From assembly GCA_002197545.1 (NCBI GenBank), contig NFUO01000112.1, forward strand, positions 1-64,000: DNA of 64,000 nucleotides. Direction: 5' to 3'. The translations under genes were made by a program, and so were the position numbers. The notes below the pieces were generated by a model. That model worked only from the letters and a program-made list of their open reading frames with translations, ran no database searches and was not told the DNA's origin. This DNA is from Acidobacteria subdivision 2 bacterium RH1 MAG20 (GTDB lineage: Bacteria > Acidobacteriota > Terriglobia > Terriglobales > Acidobacteriaceae). Positions within the stretch are counted from its first letter, which is position 1. Each line of letters starts with the position of its first letter. This document shows, piece after piece, positions 55,062 to 63,437 of the stretch.

Positions 55062-55887
55062 TGCTTCGATTGCGGAATGGATTATTGGCCGGTTTACAAG
55101 TAAGAAGCGGGCTACCTCGGTCGTGGGCGATCTGGTTGAGCTTGAGCCACAGAAGGGATTGCTCTGGTTCTGGGCTTCTTTGGCTGGAGTTGTGGTCTCG
55201 CTCAGTTGGCGGAGGATTCTTGGTTTTGTTGCTGCGTATTATTTTGTTGTTGCGTGTTATCTGCATGGGTGGGCGTTTGGTGGATTGGGGCTAGCATATT
55301 TTGGAAAATATGGGCCAGTCCGACCTCCCGAACACCTGTGGAGGCCGACGATTGCGCTACTCTCGCTTTTCGGAACTCTGTGGACGCCGATGATTGTGCT
55401 GCTCTCTTTTTTCGGATTTTTCTTGTGGATGACACTTGTGTATGTGGCGATCCGCTACGGCCTTCAGGACAGAGTGACCCGACTCGCACTTGCTTCGACG
55501 GGTCTAATTACGGCAGTTGTCTTCTACTGGTGGCAGCCGGTCATCCTCTATGTGTGTCTGGGTCTGAGTATTTGCGTGGCTGCTGTTTCCATCCTGAAGA
55601 CGGAATATAGTAAAGCTGCTCTGATTCTCTTCGTCACTGTGGCAACCGGTTTCGTCAGCGTCCTGCTGGCAATGTATTGGAATATGCGCTATGTGCGTTT
55701 CGTGGATTTCGGGCATTCAGGAGCAATGGGCAAGATGGGCGTGCAAAATCATGCTTCCGCGATCTGGATGTTTTTCTGCCTGTTTCTCATAGCTACCTGG
55801 ATGACGACGGCAACATGTTCGCGGATGCATCATTGGCTGCTACGGGACAAGCCGCTCGATGAAGAGGCCGAGAAGGGCTTGGCCTAA
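55054..55887 (+). CDS. Membrane protein paired with PadR regulator
   Basis: A 277-residue protein with a soluble N-terminus (SIAEWIIGRFTSKKRATSVV, GDLVELEPQKG) and about seven hydrophobic segments, starting near residue 33 (WFWASLAGVVVSLSW) and ending near 260. GDLxE at the N-terminus is a feature of small proteins coupled to PadR in this phylum. The ATG at 55054 lies within the end of the PadR gene, so it is coupled. Function is not known; control by PadR is likely. Confidence 0.78.
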   Translation: MRSASIAEWIIGRFTSKKRATSVVGDLVELEPQKGLLWFWASLAGVVVSLSWRRILGFVAAYYFVVACYLHGWAFGGLGLAYFGKYGPVRPPEHLWRPTIALLSLFGTLWTPMIVLLSFFGFFLWMTLVYVAIRYGLQDRVTRLALASTGLITAVVFYWWQPVILYVCLGLSICVAAVSILKTEYSKAALILFVTVATGFVSVLLAMYWNMRYVRFVDFGHSGAMGKMGVQNHASAIWMFFCLFLIATWMTTATCSRMHHWLLRDKPLDEEAEKGLA

Positions 55888-55939
55888 ATTGCCGCGAGAA
55901 TTCGGTCGGCGTCGGTGGCGGGTTTTGCGTCAAAATGTA

Positions 55940-55958
55940 ACTACAAATGTAGTACAAT
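55940..55958 (+). promoter_or_regulatory. Promoter-operator of brnTA
   Basis: ACTACA-AA-TGTAGT (55940-55953) is an inverted repeat that overlaps a -10-like TACAAT (55953-55958). The start codon at 55965 lies six bases after that -10, so the mRNA may lack a leader. There is no Shine-Dalgarno sequence. Confidence 0.6.
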
Positions 55959-55964
55959 CACCCT

Positions 55965-56249
55965 ATGGAGTTTGAGTGGGACCCGGACAAAGCCGATACG
56001 AACCTGCACAAGCATCGCGTCAGCTTCGAGGATGCTGCCCGGGTCTTCCTCGATCCGCAGCGCATCGAGACCCTCGACGACCGGGAGAACTACGGGGAAG
56101 ATCGCTGGAAGACCGTGGGCCTTGTCGAACCCGCATTACTGGCCGTCGTCTATACCGTTCGCGGCAAAGACGGCAATCTCATCCGATTGATTTCAGCAAG
56201 AAAGGCAGATGCCCATGAGCGCGCACAATACCGTGAAGTTCAAACTTGA
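55965..56249 (+). CDS. brnT: BrnT-type ribonuclease toxin
   Basis: A 94-residue RelE-fold toxin. FEWDPDKADTNLHKHRVSFE is the family start, DAARVFLDPQRIETLDD follows and IRLISARKADAHERAQY is the end with the active-site-like Arg. BrnT cleaves RNA and stops growth unless bound by BrnA. Start at ATG 55965 after an operator-like palindrome, with no ribosome-binding site. It overlaps brnA by 35 bases, so the two are coupled. Confidence 0.92.
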   Translation: MEFEWDPDKADTNLHKHRVSFEDAARVFLDPQRIETLDDRENYGEDRWKTVGLVEPALLAVVYTVRGKDGNLIRLISARKADAHERAQYREVQT

Positions 56250-56532
56250 CCCGAAGCATCCGGCGCCCTTGACCGCGCAACAGCGAAAGCGGCTGAAGCT
56301 CGTCGCCGCCATGCCGGATGCCGAGATCGATTACAGCGATATCCCGCGTCAGACCGGCCCGGTGCAATGGACACGGCCCGGCGCGCTTGTTCCCGCAGAA
56401 AATAAACAGCAGGTCACTCTGCGTCTCGATGCCGATGTCTTGACCTTCTTCAAAGGGACGGGCAAACGCTACCAGAGCCGCATCAATGCTGCCCTCCGAG
56501 AATACGTTCAGGCGCACAGAAAATCGGCTTAA
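56215..56532 (+). CDS. brnA: BrnA-type antitoxin
   Basis: A 105-residue antitoxin. The N-terminal half is basic (DPKHPAPLTAQQRKRLKL) with a toxin-contacting-like MPDAEIDYSDIPRQTGP, and the C-terminal part is a ribbon-helix-helix DNA-binding domain (VTLRLDADVLTFFKGTGKRY, then QSRINAALREYV). It should neutralise BrnT and repress the brnTA promoter at the palindrome. ATG 56215 has GAAAGGC-type purines upstream; ATG 56209 is also possible. It converges on folP. Confidence 0.9.
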   Translation: MSAHNTVKFKLDPKHPAPLTAQQRKRLKLVAAMPDAEIDYSDIPRQTGPVQWTRPGALVPAENKQQVTLRLDADVLTFFKGTGKRYQSRINAALREYVQAHRKSA

Positions 56533-56551
56533 GGGTGAAGAGCGCCTAAGC

Positions 56552-57454
56552 CTAAAGTGCAGCGAGGATGCGATCGGCGATGGCGGCGGCTTCGACGGCG
56601 GGGCGGACATCGTGGGTGCGGATGATGTGTGCTCCCCCAAGGATAGCTGCTGTGTTGGCGGCTGTGGTGGCGTGGAGGCGGGCTTCGGGTGGCGGCAGGG
56701 TCTCTTCGTAGAGCGGAGCAAGCGCCTGGGCGAGAAAGCCTTTGCGGGAGACTCCGGCAAGGATAGGCAGGTTAAGTTGGCGGAGCTGGTCGAAGTGGGC
56801 CAGAAGAGGATAGTTTTCGTCGAGGCGTTTGCCGAAGCCGAAGCCGGGGTCGAGGACGATTCTGTTGCGCGCGATTCCGGCGGCAGTGGCCGCCTCGATG
56901 CGCTCGCTGAGGCCGGCGAGGACGAGGGGAAGGATGTCGACGGAGGGGATGGGCGGTTGGGTAGCCCAGTCCTGCGGGCGGCCACGGGCATGCATCAGAA
57001 CAGTGCCGCAACCTAGCTGGGCGCAGTTTTTCGTCATGGTCGCGTCCCAGAGGTGACCGCTGACATCGTTGACGATCTCGACACCTGCTTCGACGGCGCA
57101 GACGGCGGTGGAGGCGTGGTGAGTATCGATGGAGAGGATGGCATCGGGTTTCTGGATGAGGATGGCCTCGATGACGGGAAGGACGCGGGATTGTTCTTCA
57201 TCGGCGGAGAGCGGAATGGCGTTGGGGCGGGTGGATTCGCCGCCGATGTCGAGGATGTCGGCGCCTTCGTCGAGCATCTGGAGGGCCTGGGCGAGCGCGC
57301 GTTCGGGAGCGTGCTCGGGGGTGTAGAAGTGGCCGCCGTCGGAGAAGCTGTCGGGGGTAACGTTGAGGATGCCCATGATGAGCGTCCGCTGGCCCAGAGC
57401 GAGGGCCCGGGTGCGGAGGCTCCAGTGGAAGAATGGGCGCGGAACGAAGGGCAT
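56552..57454 (-). CDS. folP: Dihydropteroate synthase
   Basis: A 300-residue TIM-barrel enzyme that joins 6-hydroxymethyl-dihydropterin pyrophosphate to p-aminobenzoate. ILNVTPDSFSDGGHF and DIGGESTRPNA are the two sulfonamide-binding loops; ILSIDTHHASTA, VNDVSGHLW, LMHARGRPQDW and LDPGFGFGKRLDENYPLL complete the family set. GVSRKGF is the pterin-binding Lys loop. It diverges from dacB, 50 bases away. It is the partner of folK at 21772. Confidence 0.95.
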   Translation of the reverse strand: MPFVPRPFFHWSLRTRALALGQRTLIMGILNVTPDSFSDGGHFYTPEHAPERALAQALQMLDEGADILDIGGESTRPNAIPLSADEEQSRVLPVIEAILIQKPDAILSIDTHHASTAVCAVEAGVEIVNDVSGHLWDATMTKNCAQLGCGTVLMHARGRPQDWATQPPIPSVDILPLVLAGLSERIEAATAAGIARNRIVLDPGFGFGKRLDENYPLLAHFDQLRQLNLPILAGVSRKGFLAQALAPLYEETLPPPEARLHATTAANTAAILGGAHIIRTHDVRPAVEAAAIADRILAAL

Positions 57455-57503
57455 AGAGCAATTTTAGATGCTGGATAGCGAAGCGGGATGCTAGACTTCG
57501 CGG

Positions 57504-59120
57504 ATGATGAGACTTGCTGAACGTTGTGCTGGGTTTTTTCTGGTTGGGGTATTGTGCGTGTCTGCCGGCGCGAAGACACCGTCAAAGACGAAACGGGCCA
57601 AGGCGCTGAGTGCAGAGGTTGCCAAGCTGCTGGATGATCCGGCGGTGTCCCGGGCGCACTGGGGGATTGCGGTCACGGAGATGGATGGCACTCCTATTTA
57701 TGGGCTGAATGAGGGACAGCTCTTTCAGCCGGCGAGCAATACCAAGATGTTTACCACTGCTGCGGCAATGGCTTTGCTGGGCGCCGGAACGACCTTCGAG
57801 ACGAAGGTGGTGGCTAAGGGTGTCCGCAACGGTACGGAGAGGTTAACGGGCGATCTGATTCTGGTGGGAGATGGCGATTCGAATCTCTCCGGGCGCACGA
57901 TTCCCTATGTATCCCCGGCGATGCGACAGAAGCCCGCGCCTCCTGCTCCGCCTGCGCTGCGTTTTCTCGAGGAGATGGCCGACCAGGTGGCGAAGACGGG
58001 ATTGAAGGTGGTCAACGGCGATGTGGTGGGAGATGACACGCTGTTTCCCTGGGAGCCCTATGCGCAGAACTGGACGATTGATGACGCGGTGTGGGGCTAT
58101 GGGGCTCCGGTGTCGGCGTTGACGATCAATGACAACCAGCTCAAGGTCACGGTGACGGCGGGGAGTGCGGCTGGACAGCCGGCGACAGTGACCGTCGATC
58201 CGGCGGTGCCTTATTACACGGTGGATGTATCGGCGTTGATGACTGGACCGGCGAAGAGCGGGAGCCATGTAGAGATGGAACGGAACATAGGCTCGAAGGT
58301 GCTGCGAATTTATGGTTCGATTGCCGTGGACGCGCAACCGGATGAGGAGGAGGTGGCTATCGAGGACCCGGCGGAGTATGCGGCGGTCGCTCTGAAGGGG
58401 ATGCTGGAGGCGCGAGGGATTGTTATCACGGGGAAGGCGCGGGCGAAGCACCGGCTGTCGGTCGATGCGCAGGGATTTATGAGGCAGACCCATACGCCGA
58501 TGCCGGGATTCGATCCGCATCGCGTCTATGGACGAGCAGGCAGACAGGCTGTCGATGCGGCAGATGCGGGTGCGGTTCTGGCGACACATTCTTCCTTTTC
58601 CGTGGGAGAAGACATCGTGGCCACGAACAAGGTGAGCCAGAACCTCCATGCCGAACTGTTTCTGCATCAGCTTGGAGTGAGTGTTGCCGGCGATGGGTCG
58701 ACCGCTCAGGGAGCGCGGGTGAGACGGGCGTTTCTGGAGAGCGCGGGGATCGATAAAGACGACTTTGTCTTCTTCGATGGGTCGGGGTTGAGCGGGCATG
58801 ACCTTGTGGCTCCACGGGCTACAGTGCGGCTATTGCTGTATGCAAGTACGCAACCCTGGTTCGCGGATTGGAAGAAATCATTGCCGGTAGGTGGCGAGGA
58901 CGGGACGCTGGCCTCTCGGTTTGCCAAGGCCCCGTTGAAGGACCATCTCTTTGCCAAGACGGGGACGCTGGGCGAAGCGCGGGCGTTGTCCGGTTATCTG
59001 GATTGCGCGAGTGGCAAGGCCGTAATCTTTTCGATTATGGTCGGGAACTTCACTCCGGGAACTCGTGCGGATGGAGAGGCGATGGACAAGATCGTAGAGG
59101 CGATTGCAGCGGCGAATTAG
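57504..59120 (+). CDS. dacB: D-Ala-D-Ala carboxypeptidase/endopeptidase (PBP4 type)
   Basis: A 538-residue periplasmic enzyme of the S13 family that trims or cleaves peptidoglycan crosslinks. Signal peptide about 1-22. Ser78 and Lys81 form the SxxK motif (PASNTKMF); SQN (in NKVSQNLHAELFL) and KTG (FAKTGTLGEARA) are the other catalytic motifs. VVNGDVVGDDTLFPWEPYA and WTIDDAVWGYGAPVSAL are typical of the PBP4 insert. It is somewhat longer than E. coli DacB (477). Start is ATG 57504, with a second ATG next to it. Confidence 0.94.
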   Translation: MMRLAERCAGFFLVGVLCVSAGAKTPSKTKRAKALSAEVAKLLDDPAVSRAHWGIAVTEMDGTPIYGLNEGQLFQPASNTKMFTTAAAMALLGAGTTFETKVVAKGVRNGTERLTGDLILVGDGDSNLSGRTIPYVSPAMRQKPAPPAPPALRFLEEMADQVAKTGLKVVNGDVVGDDTLFPWEPYAQNWTIDDAVWGYGAPVSALTINDNQLKVTVTAGSAAGQPATVTVDPAVPYYTVDVSALMTGPAKSGSHVEMERNIGSKVLRIYGSIAVDAQPDEEEVAIEDPAEYAAVALKGMLEARGIVITGKARAKHRLSVDAQGFMRQTHTPMPGFDPHRVYGRAGRQAVDAADAGAVLATHSSFSVGEDIVATNKVSQNLHAELFLHQLGVSVAGDGSTAQGARVRRAFLESAGIDKDDFVFFDGSGLSGHDLVAPRATVRLLLYASTQPWFADWKKSLPVGGEDGTLASRFAKAPLKDHLFAKTGTLGEARALSGYLDCASGKAVIFSIMVGNFTPGTRADGEAMDKIVEAIAAAN

Positions 59121-59211
59121 GGCCTTTCTGATGAATGAGATTGGCGTGTTCGAGCAATTAGAATAGATAGATGAAGCGCAGTAGATTGCCTGCAATGGTG
59201 AGCCTCCGGCA

Positions 59212-59961
59212 GTGGGTCAGATGATAGATGCTGCCACTTTGCAGGTGCTGATCGTGGTGTTTTTTGCCACGTTCATTCGGTCGGCATTCGGCTTTGGCGA
59301 GGCGTTGTTTGCTGTTCCGCTGCTTGCGCTCTTCATCCCGCTCAAACTTGCTGCGCCGCTGGCTGTGCTGGTATCGAGTACGATTGCCGCCGTCGTCGTT
59401 GCGCAGGACTGGCGAAAGATCCATCTGCGCAGTACGGGGTGGCTGGTAGGGGCCACGCTGTTTGGGATTCCGGTGGGGCTGTTGCTGCTGACCAGCAGCC
59501 ATCAACAGGCGGTGAGGATTGCTCTGGCGATCTTTATCATGGCATTTGCGGTGTACTCGCTGCTGGGTAGCAAGCCGCCGGAGTTGAAGAAGGACAGCAA
59601 AGTCTGGCTGCTTGGCTGTGGATTTGTCGCCGGAGTGTTTGGCGGGGCATATGGAATGAATGGGCCGCCGCTGGTGATCTACGGGGCGATGCGGCGGTGG
59701 TCGGCACAGCATTTTCGCGCGACGCTGCAAGGATATTTTCTTCCGGCAAGCATCATCGGCATGGGCGGATATTGGCTGGCGGGACTGTGGGTTCCTGCGG
59801 TGATGCACTATTTTCTACTGAGCCTGCCGGTGCTGCTGCCGGCGATATGGCTGGGTAGAGTGGTGAACCATCGCATGCATGGAGACGCCTTTCTGCGCTA
59901 TGTCTACGTCGGGCTGGCTGGGATTGGCGTGGTCCTGCTGGCACAGTCGGTGCATAGGTAG
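59212..59961 (+). CDS. TauE/SafE family membrane transporter
   Basis: A 249-residue integral membrane protein of the sulfite exporter TauE/SafE family. FATFIRSAFGFGEALFAVPLLALF is the first repeat, followed by eight or so hydrophobic segments, and GVFGGAYGMNGPPLVIYGAM is the second repeat. Such proteins move sulfonates or other small anions. Start is GTG 59212. It precedes a cytochrome c lipoprotein by 16 bases, so they may be cotranscribed. Substrate not known. Confidence 0.88.
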   Translation: MGQMIDAATLQVLIVVFFATFIRSAFGFGEALFAVPLLALFIPLKLAAPLAVLVSSTIAAVVVAQDWRKIHLRSTGWLVGATLFGIPVGLLLLTSSHQQAVRIALAIFIMAFAVYSLLGSKPPELKKDSKVWLLGCGFVAGVFGGAYGMNGPPLVIYGAMRRWSAQHFRATLQGYFLPASIIGMGGYWLAGLWVPAVMHYFLLSLPVLLPAIWLGRVVNHRMHGDAFLRYVYVGLAGIGVVLLAQSVHR

Positions 59962-59977
59962 GGTGAGAGAATAAATT

Positions 59978-60322
59978 ATGGTTCGAGCTTCTTTTTTGCT
60001 GCTGCTGGCCTGCGCGCTGGCAGGATGTAAGTCGGTGCCTCCACCGACTCCGCTCTCGCAGTTGAACGAACAGCAATTGAATGGTCATGATGTGTTCGAG
60101 ACGCATTGCGGAAGCTGCCACTATGACCGGCGGAATGGTGGACTGCACGGACCATCGTTGCGTGGCGTTTTTAAACAGCCTTATCTGCCGAGCGGGGCGC
60201 CGGCCGATGATGAGCGCGTCACTGCGACGATTCTGCATGGGCGTGGCCTAATGCCGGCGGTCGGCAACACGATGGACCAGCAGGAGATGGATGATTTGCT
60301 GGCTTATCTGCATACGCTTTAA
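59978..60322 (+). CDS. Cytochrome c lipoprotein
   Basis: A 114-residue protein. The N-terminal ASFLLLLACALAGCKSV is a lipoprotein signal with Cys17 as the lipid site. One heme c motif, HCGSCHYD (Cys44, Cys47, His48), is followed by GLHGPSLRGVF and a likely Met axial ligand in GRGLMPAVGNTM. It is a small electron carrier anchored in the envelope. It is followed 17 bases later by a small membrane protein. Confidence 0.9.
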   Translation: MVRASFLLLLACALAGCKSVPPPTPLSQLNEQQLNGHDVFETHCGSCHYDRRNGGLHGPSLRGVFKQPYLPSGAPADDERVTATILHGRGLMPAVGNTMDQQEMDDLLAYLHTL

Positions 60323-60339
60323 GAACAGGAGCAGGAACG

Positions 60340-60702
60340 ATGGCGGATGAGCGCAAAAATGCGGTAGGACAGATGTTGCCGGGGGTGGCCGGAATCTGTC
60401 TGTTCATGCTGTTTCTGACATTGATGAATGTGTTTGGCGCGCTGCGGAATACGTTTGGCATAGGTGTGGCAAAGTATGGAGTGCTGGGGCTTTGTACGCT
60501 GCTGGTGGCGGGGATCTTTGGGCTGCTGCGGATGCGGCGGTGGGGATGGGCACTGGTGCTGGCGGGTTGCGTCATGCTGTTTACCGGAGACTTTTTCTTC
60601 TTTGAGAAGACACACAGCGGTTTCTTTTTGATTCGGGGAATGTTTTCGCTGGTCTTCTTCCTGTACCTGGCGCGCGATGAGGTGCGGAGCCGGTTGCGTT
60701 AG
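60340..60702 (+). CDS. Small membrane protein
   Basis: A 120-residue protein with four hydrophobic segments: GVAGICLFMLFLTLMNVFGA, KYGVLGLCTLLVAGIFGLL, WGWALVLAGCVMLFTGDFFF and FFLIRGMFSLVFFLYLA. No recognisable motif. It follows the cytochrome c gene closely and may belong to its unit. Function unknown. Confidence 0.7.
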   Translation: MADERKNAVGQMLPGVAGICLFMLFLTLMNVFGALRNTFGIGVAKYGVLGLCTLLVAGIFGLLRMRRWGWALVLAGCVMLFTGDFFFFEKTHSGFFLIRGMFSLVFFLYLARDEVRSRLR

Positions 60703-60730
60703 CTATTGCCCGTTCTCCTCAACTCCGCCA

Positions 60731-60796
60731 CAAAACCACGTCATCTCGACCGAAGACGGCGCTTTTGCCGCCGCAGCGGAGAGACCCCTGTATTTC
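60731..60796 (+). repeat. Dispersed intergenic repeat, copy 3
   Basis: Reads AAACCACGTCATCTCGACCG, then the GGCGCTTTTGCCGCC hairpin, then GCAGCGGAGAGACCCCTGTA. Matches copies at 11981-12037 (inverted) and 19356-19411. Confidence 0.85.
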
Positions 60797-60893
60797 GTCT
60801 TTGCCTTTGCTGTTGCCTGTTCTTTTCCCTCTACACCTACTCCAAAACAGCTATAGCTCGCTTGACACCCCTGTTATGATTAAGTCAGGAAAC

Positions 60894-60930
60894 AAAGAAG
60901 AAGCCCGGCCTTGAGCCGGGCTTCTTCTTT
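60894..60930. terminator. Perfect 16-base hairpin, bidirectional terminator
   Basis: AAAGAAGAAGCCCGGC (60894-60909) and GCCGGGCTTCTTCTTT (60915-60930) enclose a 5-base loop. Both arms end in A/T-rich runs, so it can terminate transcription from either side. TTGACA at 60862-60867 lies just upstream, so a very short transcript ending here is conceivable. Confidence 0.8.
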
Positions 60931-61038
60931 AATCGAGGTCCATACCGAAGTCCAGACTTAGGTCTTTTGTTTTGAAGACTTTAGGACTTAAGTACGGGGG
61001 GTACCCCGCGGCAGCAGGAAACCGCGCACTTTGTTGGT

Positions 61039-62202
61039 CTACACAAAGACGAGGCACTGGGGCGAGTCGATGGGGACGCTCTTGAATGTCTCCGCCAGAT
61101 GCCCTGTCTTTTTGTCGCGGGCAAAGACGGCGATGTTGTTGGTGTCCTGATTTGCCAGGAGCAGCCAGCCATCGCTGGGGTCCATTGCGAGGTGACGCGG
61201 CCGTTTGCCGCCGCAGGGGCTATGGTTGACCGGCGTAAGCGTGCCATCCGTGGGCGAGACGGTGAAGGTGGCCATGAAGTCGTCCAGTCGGCTGGCGACG
61301 TAGCCGAAGCGCATCTTCTTGTCGAAGACGATGTCGGCGGGCGCGGAGAGTCCGGTATAGCCGTCCGGCTCGAGCGAGATGTCCTGAAGCGTTGTGAGCG
61401 AGCCTTTTTGCGCGTCCCAGCTCAGGACGCAGACCTTGGGCTTGAGCTCGTTGACGCAGTAGGCTACTTTGCCATTGGGATGGAAGATCAGCGCTCGCGG
61501 GCCGTAGCCTACGCCGGACCTCCATCGGGGAGGATCGTTCAGCGTGAGCTTCGCGGTGGAGGCGTCCAGACGATAGATGTGGATCTGGTCGAGGCCGAGG
61601 TCGTTGACCAGAAGGAAGCGGTTGTCCGGCGAGACGGTAACGCGGTGAGCATGAGAGTGGCGCTCGTGCAGGGCCGGATCGGGGGTGTACTGCTCGAACG
61701 AGACTGCCTCGCTGATGTGCCCCTGATCGTTGACGGCGAAGGAGACAGCGCTGCCTCCGCCATAGTTGGCGGCAAAGACGCATCGGCCGGTATGGTCGAC
61801 GGCGATGTGCGTGGGGCCGGCGCCTACGGAGCTGGAGCTGTTGATAAAGCCGAGCTTGTCGTTCGCCCGGTCGAAGGTGAAGCTGGAGACCGTGCCGCCC
61901 CGCTGGCCTTGAACATGGGCAGACTCATTGACGGAATAGACGAATTTCTTGTCGGGAGAGAGCACAAAAAATGTCGGACTGTTGGCTTCCACGGCGAGAC
62001 CGATCTGCTTCAGGTCCCCGGTAGCTGTATCGAAGGAGTAGGCGTAGATTCCCTTGCTTGTGCTTTTCCCGCCGGTCCCCGTGCCTACGAGCAATAGCTT
62101 CTCGTGTCTCCCGAGTCCCTTTGCGAAGGACTGCCATGGGTGTGCGCTCAGCGACAACGCACATGAGCCTTGAACAAACCTGCGTCTGGAGATCGTCTGC
62201 AT
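61039..62202 (-). CDS. Secreted beta-propeller lactonase (6-phosphogluconolactonase-like)
   Basis: A 387-residue protein of the YbhE/lactonase family, a seven-bladed propeller. An N-terminal twin-arginine-like signal (SRRRFVQGSCALSLS) indicates export folded via Tat. Repeated blades include LVGTGTGGKSTSKGIYAYSF, THIAVDHTGRCVFAANYGGG, HSHAHRVTVSPDNRFLLVND and RHLAMDPSDGWLLLANQDTN. Family members hydrolyse sugar lactones or have other propeller roles. The external location argues against a pure pentose-phosphate function. A second lactonase gene lies at the window end. Confidence 0.88.
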   Translation of the reverse strand: MQTISRRRFVQGSCALSLSAHPWQSFAKGLGRHEKLLLVGTGTGGKSTSKGIYAYSFDTATGDLKQIGLAVEANSPTFFVLSPDKKFVYSVNESAHVQGQRGGTVSSFTFDRANDKLGFINSSSSVGAGPTHIAVDHTGRCVFAANYGGGSAVSFAVNDQGHISEAVSFEQYTPDPALHERHSHAHRVTVSPDNRFLLVNDLGLDQIHIYRLDASTAKLTLNDPPRWRSGVGYGPRALIFHPNGKVAYCVNELKPKVCVLSWDAQKGSLTTLQDISLEPDGYTGLSAPADIVFDKKMRFGYVASRLDDFMATFTVSPTDGTLTPVNHSPCGGKRPRHLAMDPSDGWLLLANQDTNNIAVFARDKKTGHLAETFKSVPIDSPQCLVFV

Positions 62203-62284
62203 TCTTTACTTTCCTTTCAACTCGTTCGATTAGAAGCTATGCACCAAGATATATTGCTTGATCGCGTCTCGTATTCAGCGCGGG

Positions 62285-63391
62285 CTACTGCTGCTCTGGA
62301 GCGAAAAAGCGGTAGTGGATGTTCCAACTCCTGGTCTCGCCCGGCGCAATATTCAGGTGAATATAAGCCTCCGGAGCGACTGTCCGCAGCGTCGACCACA
62401 GGTAGAAGCGCGAAAGCGGTGTCTCGGAGGACTGCTGGACGCCGACTTTGGTGTTGGTGTCTTCGACGGTGAAGTTGTAGTCGGCGGGATCGCTGGAGAA
62501 ACCTTTGATGTAGCCGGCGACGCCTCGATGCCGTCCGGTCACCTCCTGGAACACGATATTGTTTCCTTCGACCTTTGCCGCGGGGCCAAGTGCGCCTTGC
62601 GGCTCTGGAGTGAAGTGGAAGCGGATCTCCAGCCCCGCGCCGATAGGACGGCCATCGAACATGAAGAAGTCGTGGTCGTAGACCTGGGTATCGATAGTCT
62701 TCGTGCCGGTATTTTTGAGGTGATGCTCAAGCGTCATTACGGTGCCGTTCTTGTCCAGGCTCAGGGTTTTTTCATAGACGTAGGCATATCCTTGCGGTCC
62801 CTTGAGCACCTGTTTGAAGGTGATGGAGCGCTTCTTGATGCGGACCGTCCGCTTGCCTGTATCGATGACGGGATAGGCGCCGCCAAAGGTATAGGGCGAG
62901 TCATCGATCCTGCGCAGAACGCCGACGCCGAGCTTGACGAAAGTTTCGCCGGGCTTTGCCTCGTCGTATCCGAGCGCATCGACCTTGATGTAAAGGTCTC
63001 CGGGCTTGTGGCCGCTGGGAACGAGGTGGTCATCGTCGGTGCGGAACTCCTCGACTGGGCCGACGATCGAATCGTTAACCAGCGGATCGTATTTAGGAAA
63101 CCATTCGCCGAAGAATTTGTGTCCATTGAGCGAGACGCAGCCGACCACGCCTGCCCAGTCAAAACGAGCGCCGCGGTAGTATCCGTTCGTTGCATCGGGA
63201 AGAAAGACGAGGGCTTCCAGCTTTCCATTCGAGAGCATCGCCTTCGGATGATCGGAGTGGGGAACGTCGGCGCAGACTGAGGAGGTGCTGCTCTTGTCTA
63301 CAGCCCACCCCGGAGAGGTAAGGGCAAGCACTGCCAGCACCGCAAGGGTGCGAGCGCGGTTGGAGGTGAGGATGCTTTTGACCTGACTCAA
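62285..63391 (-). CDS. Secreted mutarotase-fold protein
   Basis: A 368-residue protein with a signal peptide (about 1-30, ending SPGWA). The body reads like a galactose mutarotase/aldose 1-epimerase superfamily beta-sandwich: LSNGKLEALVFLPDATNGYY, WAGVVGCVSLNGHKFFGEWF, TLEHHLKNTGTKTIDTQVYD and HDFFMFDGRPIGAG. It lacks the HGFAR-type motif of the mutarotase at 9527. It lies between two lactonase genes on the same strand, so a role in extracytoplasmic sugar acid or lactone handling is inferred. Catalytic residues are not certain. Confidence 0.7.
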   Translation of the reverse strand: MSQVKSILTSNRARTLAVLAVLALTSPGWAVDKSSTSSVCADVPHSDHPKAMLSNGKLEALVFLPDATNGYYRGARFDWAGVVGCVSLNGHKFFGEWFPKYDPLVNDSIVGPVEEFRTDDDHLVPSGHKPGDLYIKVDALGYDEAKPGETFVKLGVGVLRRIDDSPYTFGGAYPVIDTGKRTVRIKKRSITFKQVLKGPQGYAYVYEKTLSLDKNGTVMTLEHHLKNTGTKTIDTQVYDHDFFMFDGRPIGAGLEIRFHFTPEPQGALGPAAKVEGNNIVFQEVTGRHRGVAGYIKGFSSDPADYNFTVEDTNTKVGVQQSSETPLSRFYLWSTLRTVAPEAYIHLNIAPGETRSWNIHYRFFAPEQQ

Positions 63392-63437
63392 CGATTTATC
63401 CCTTCACTGTCCGACTGCGTGATTTTTAATGCTTCAG

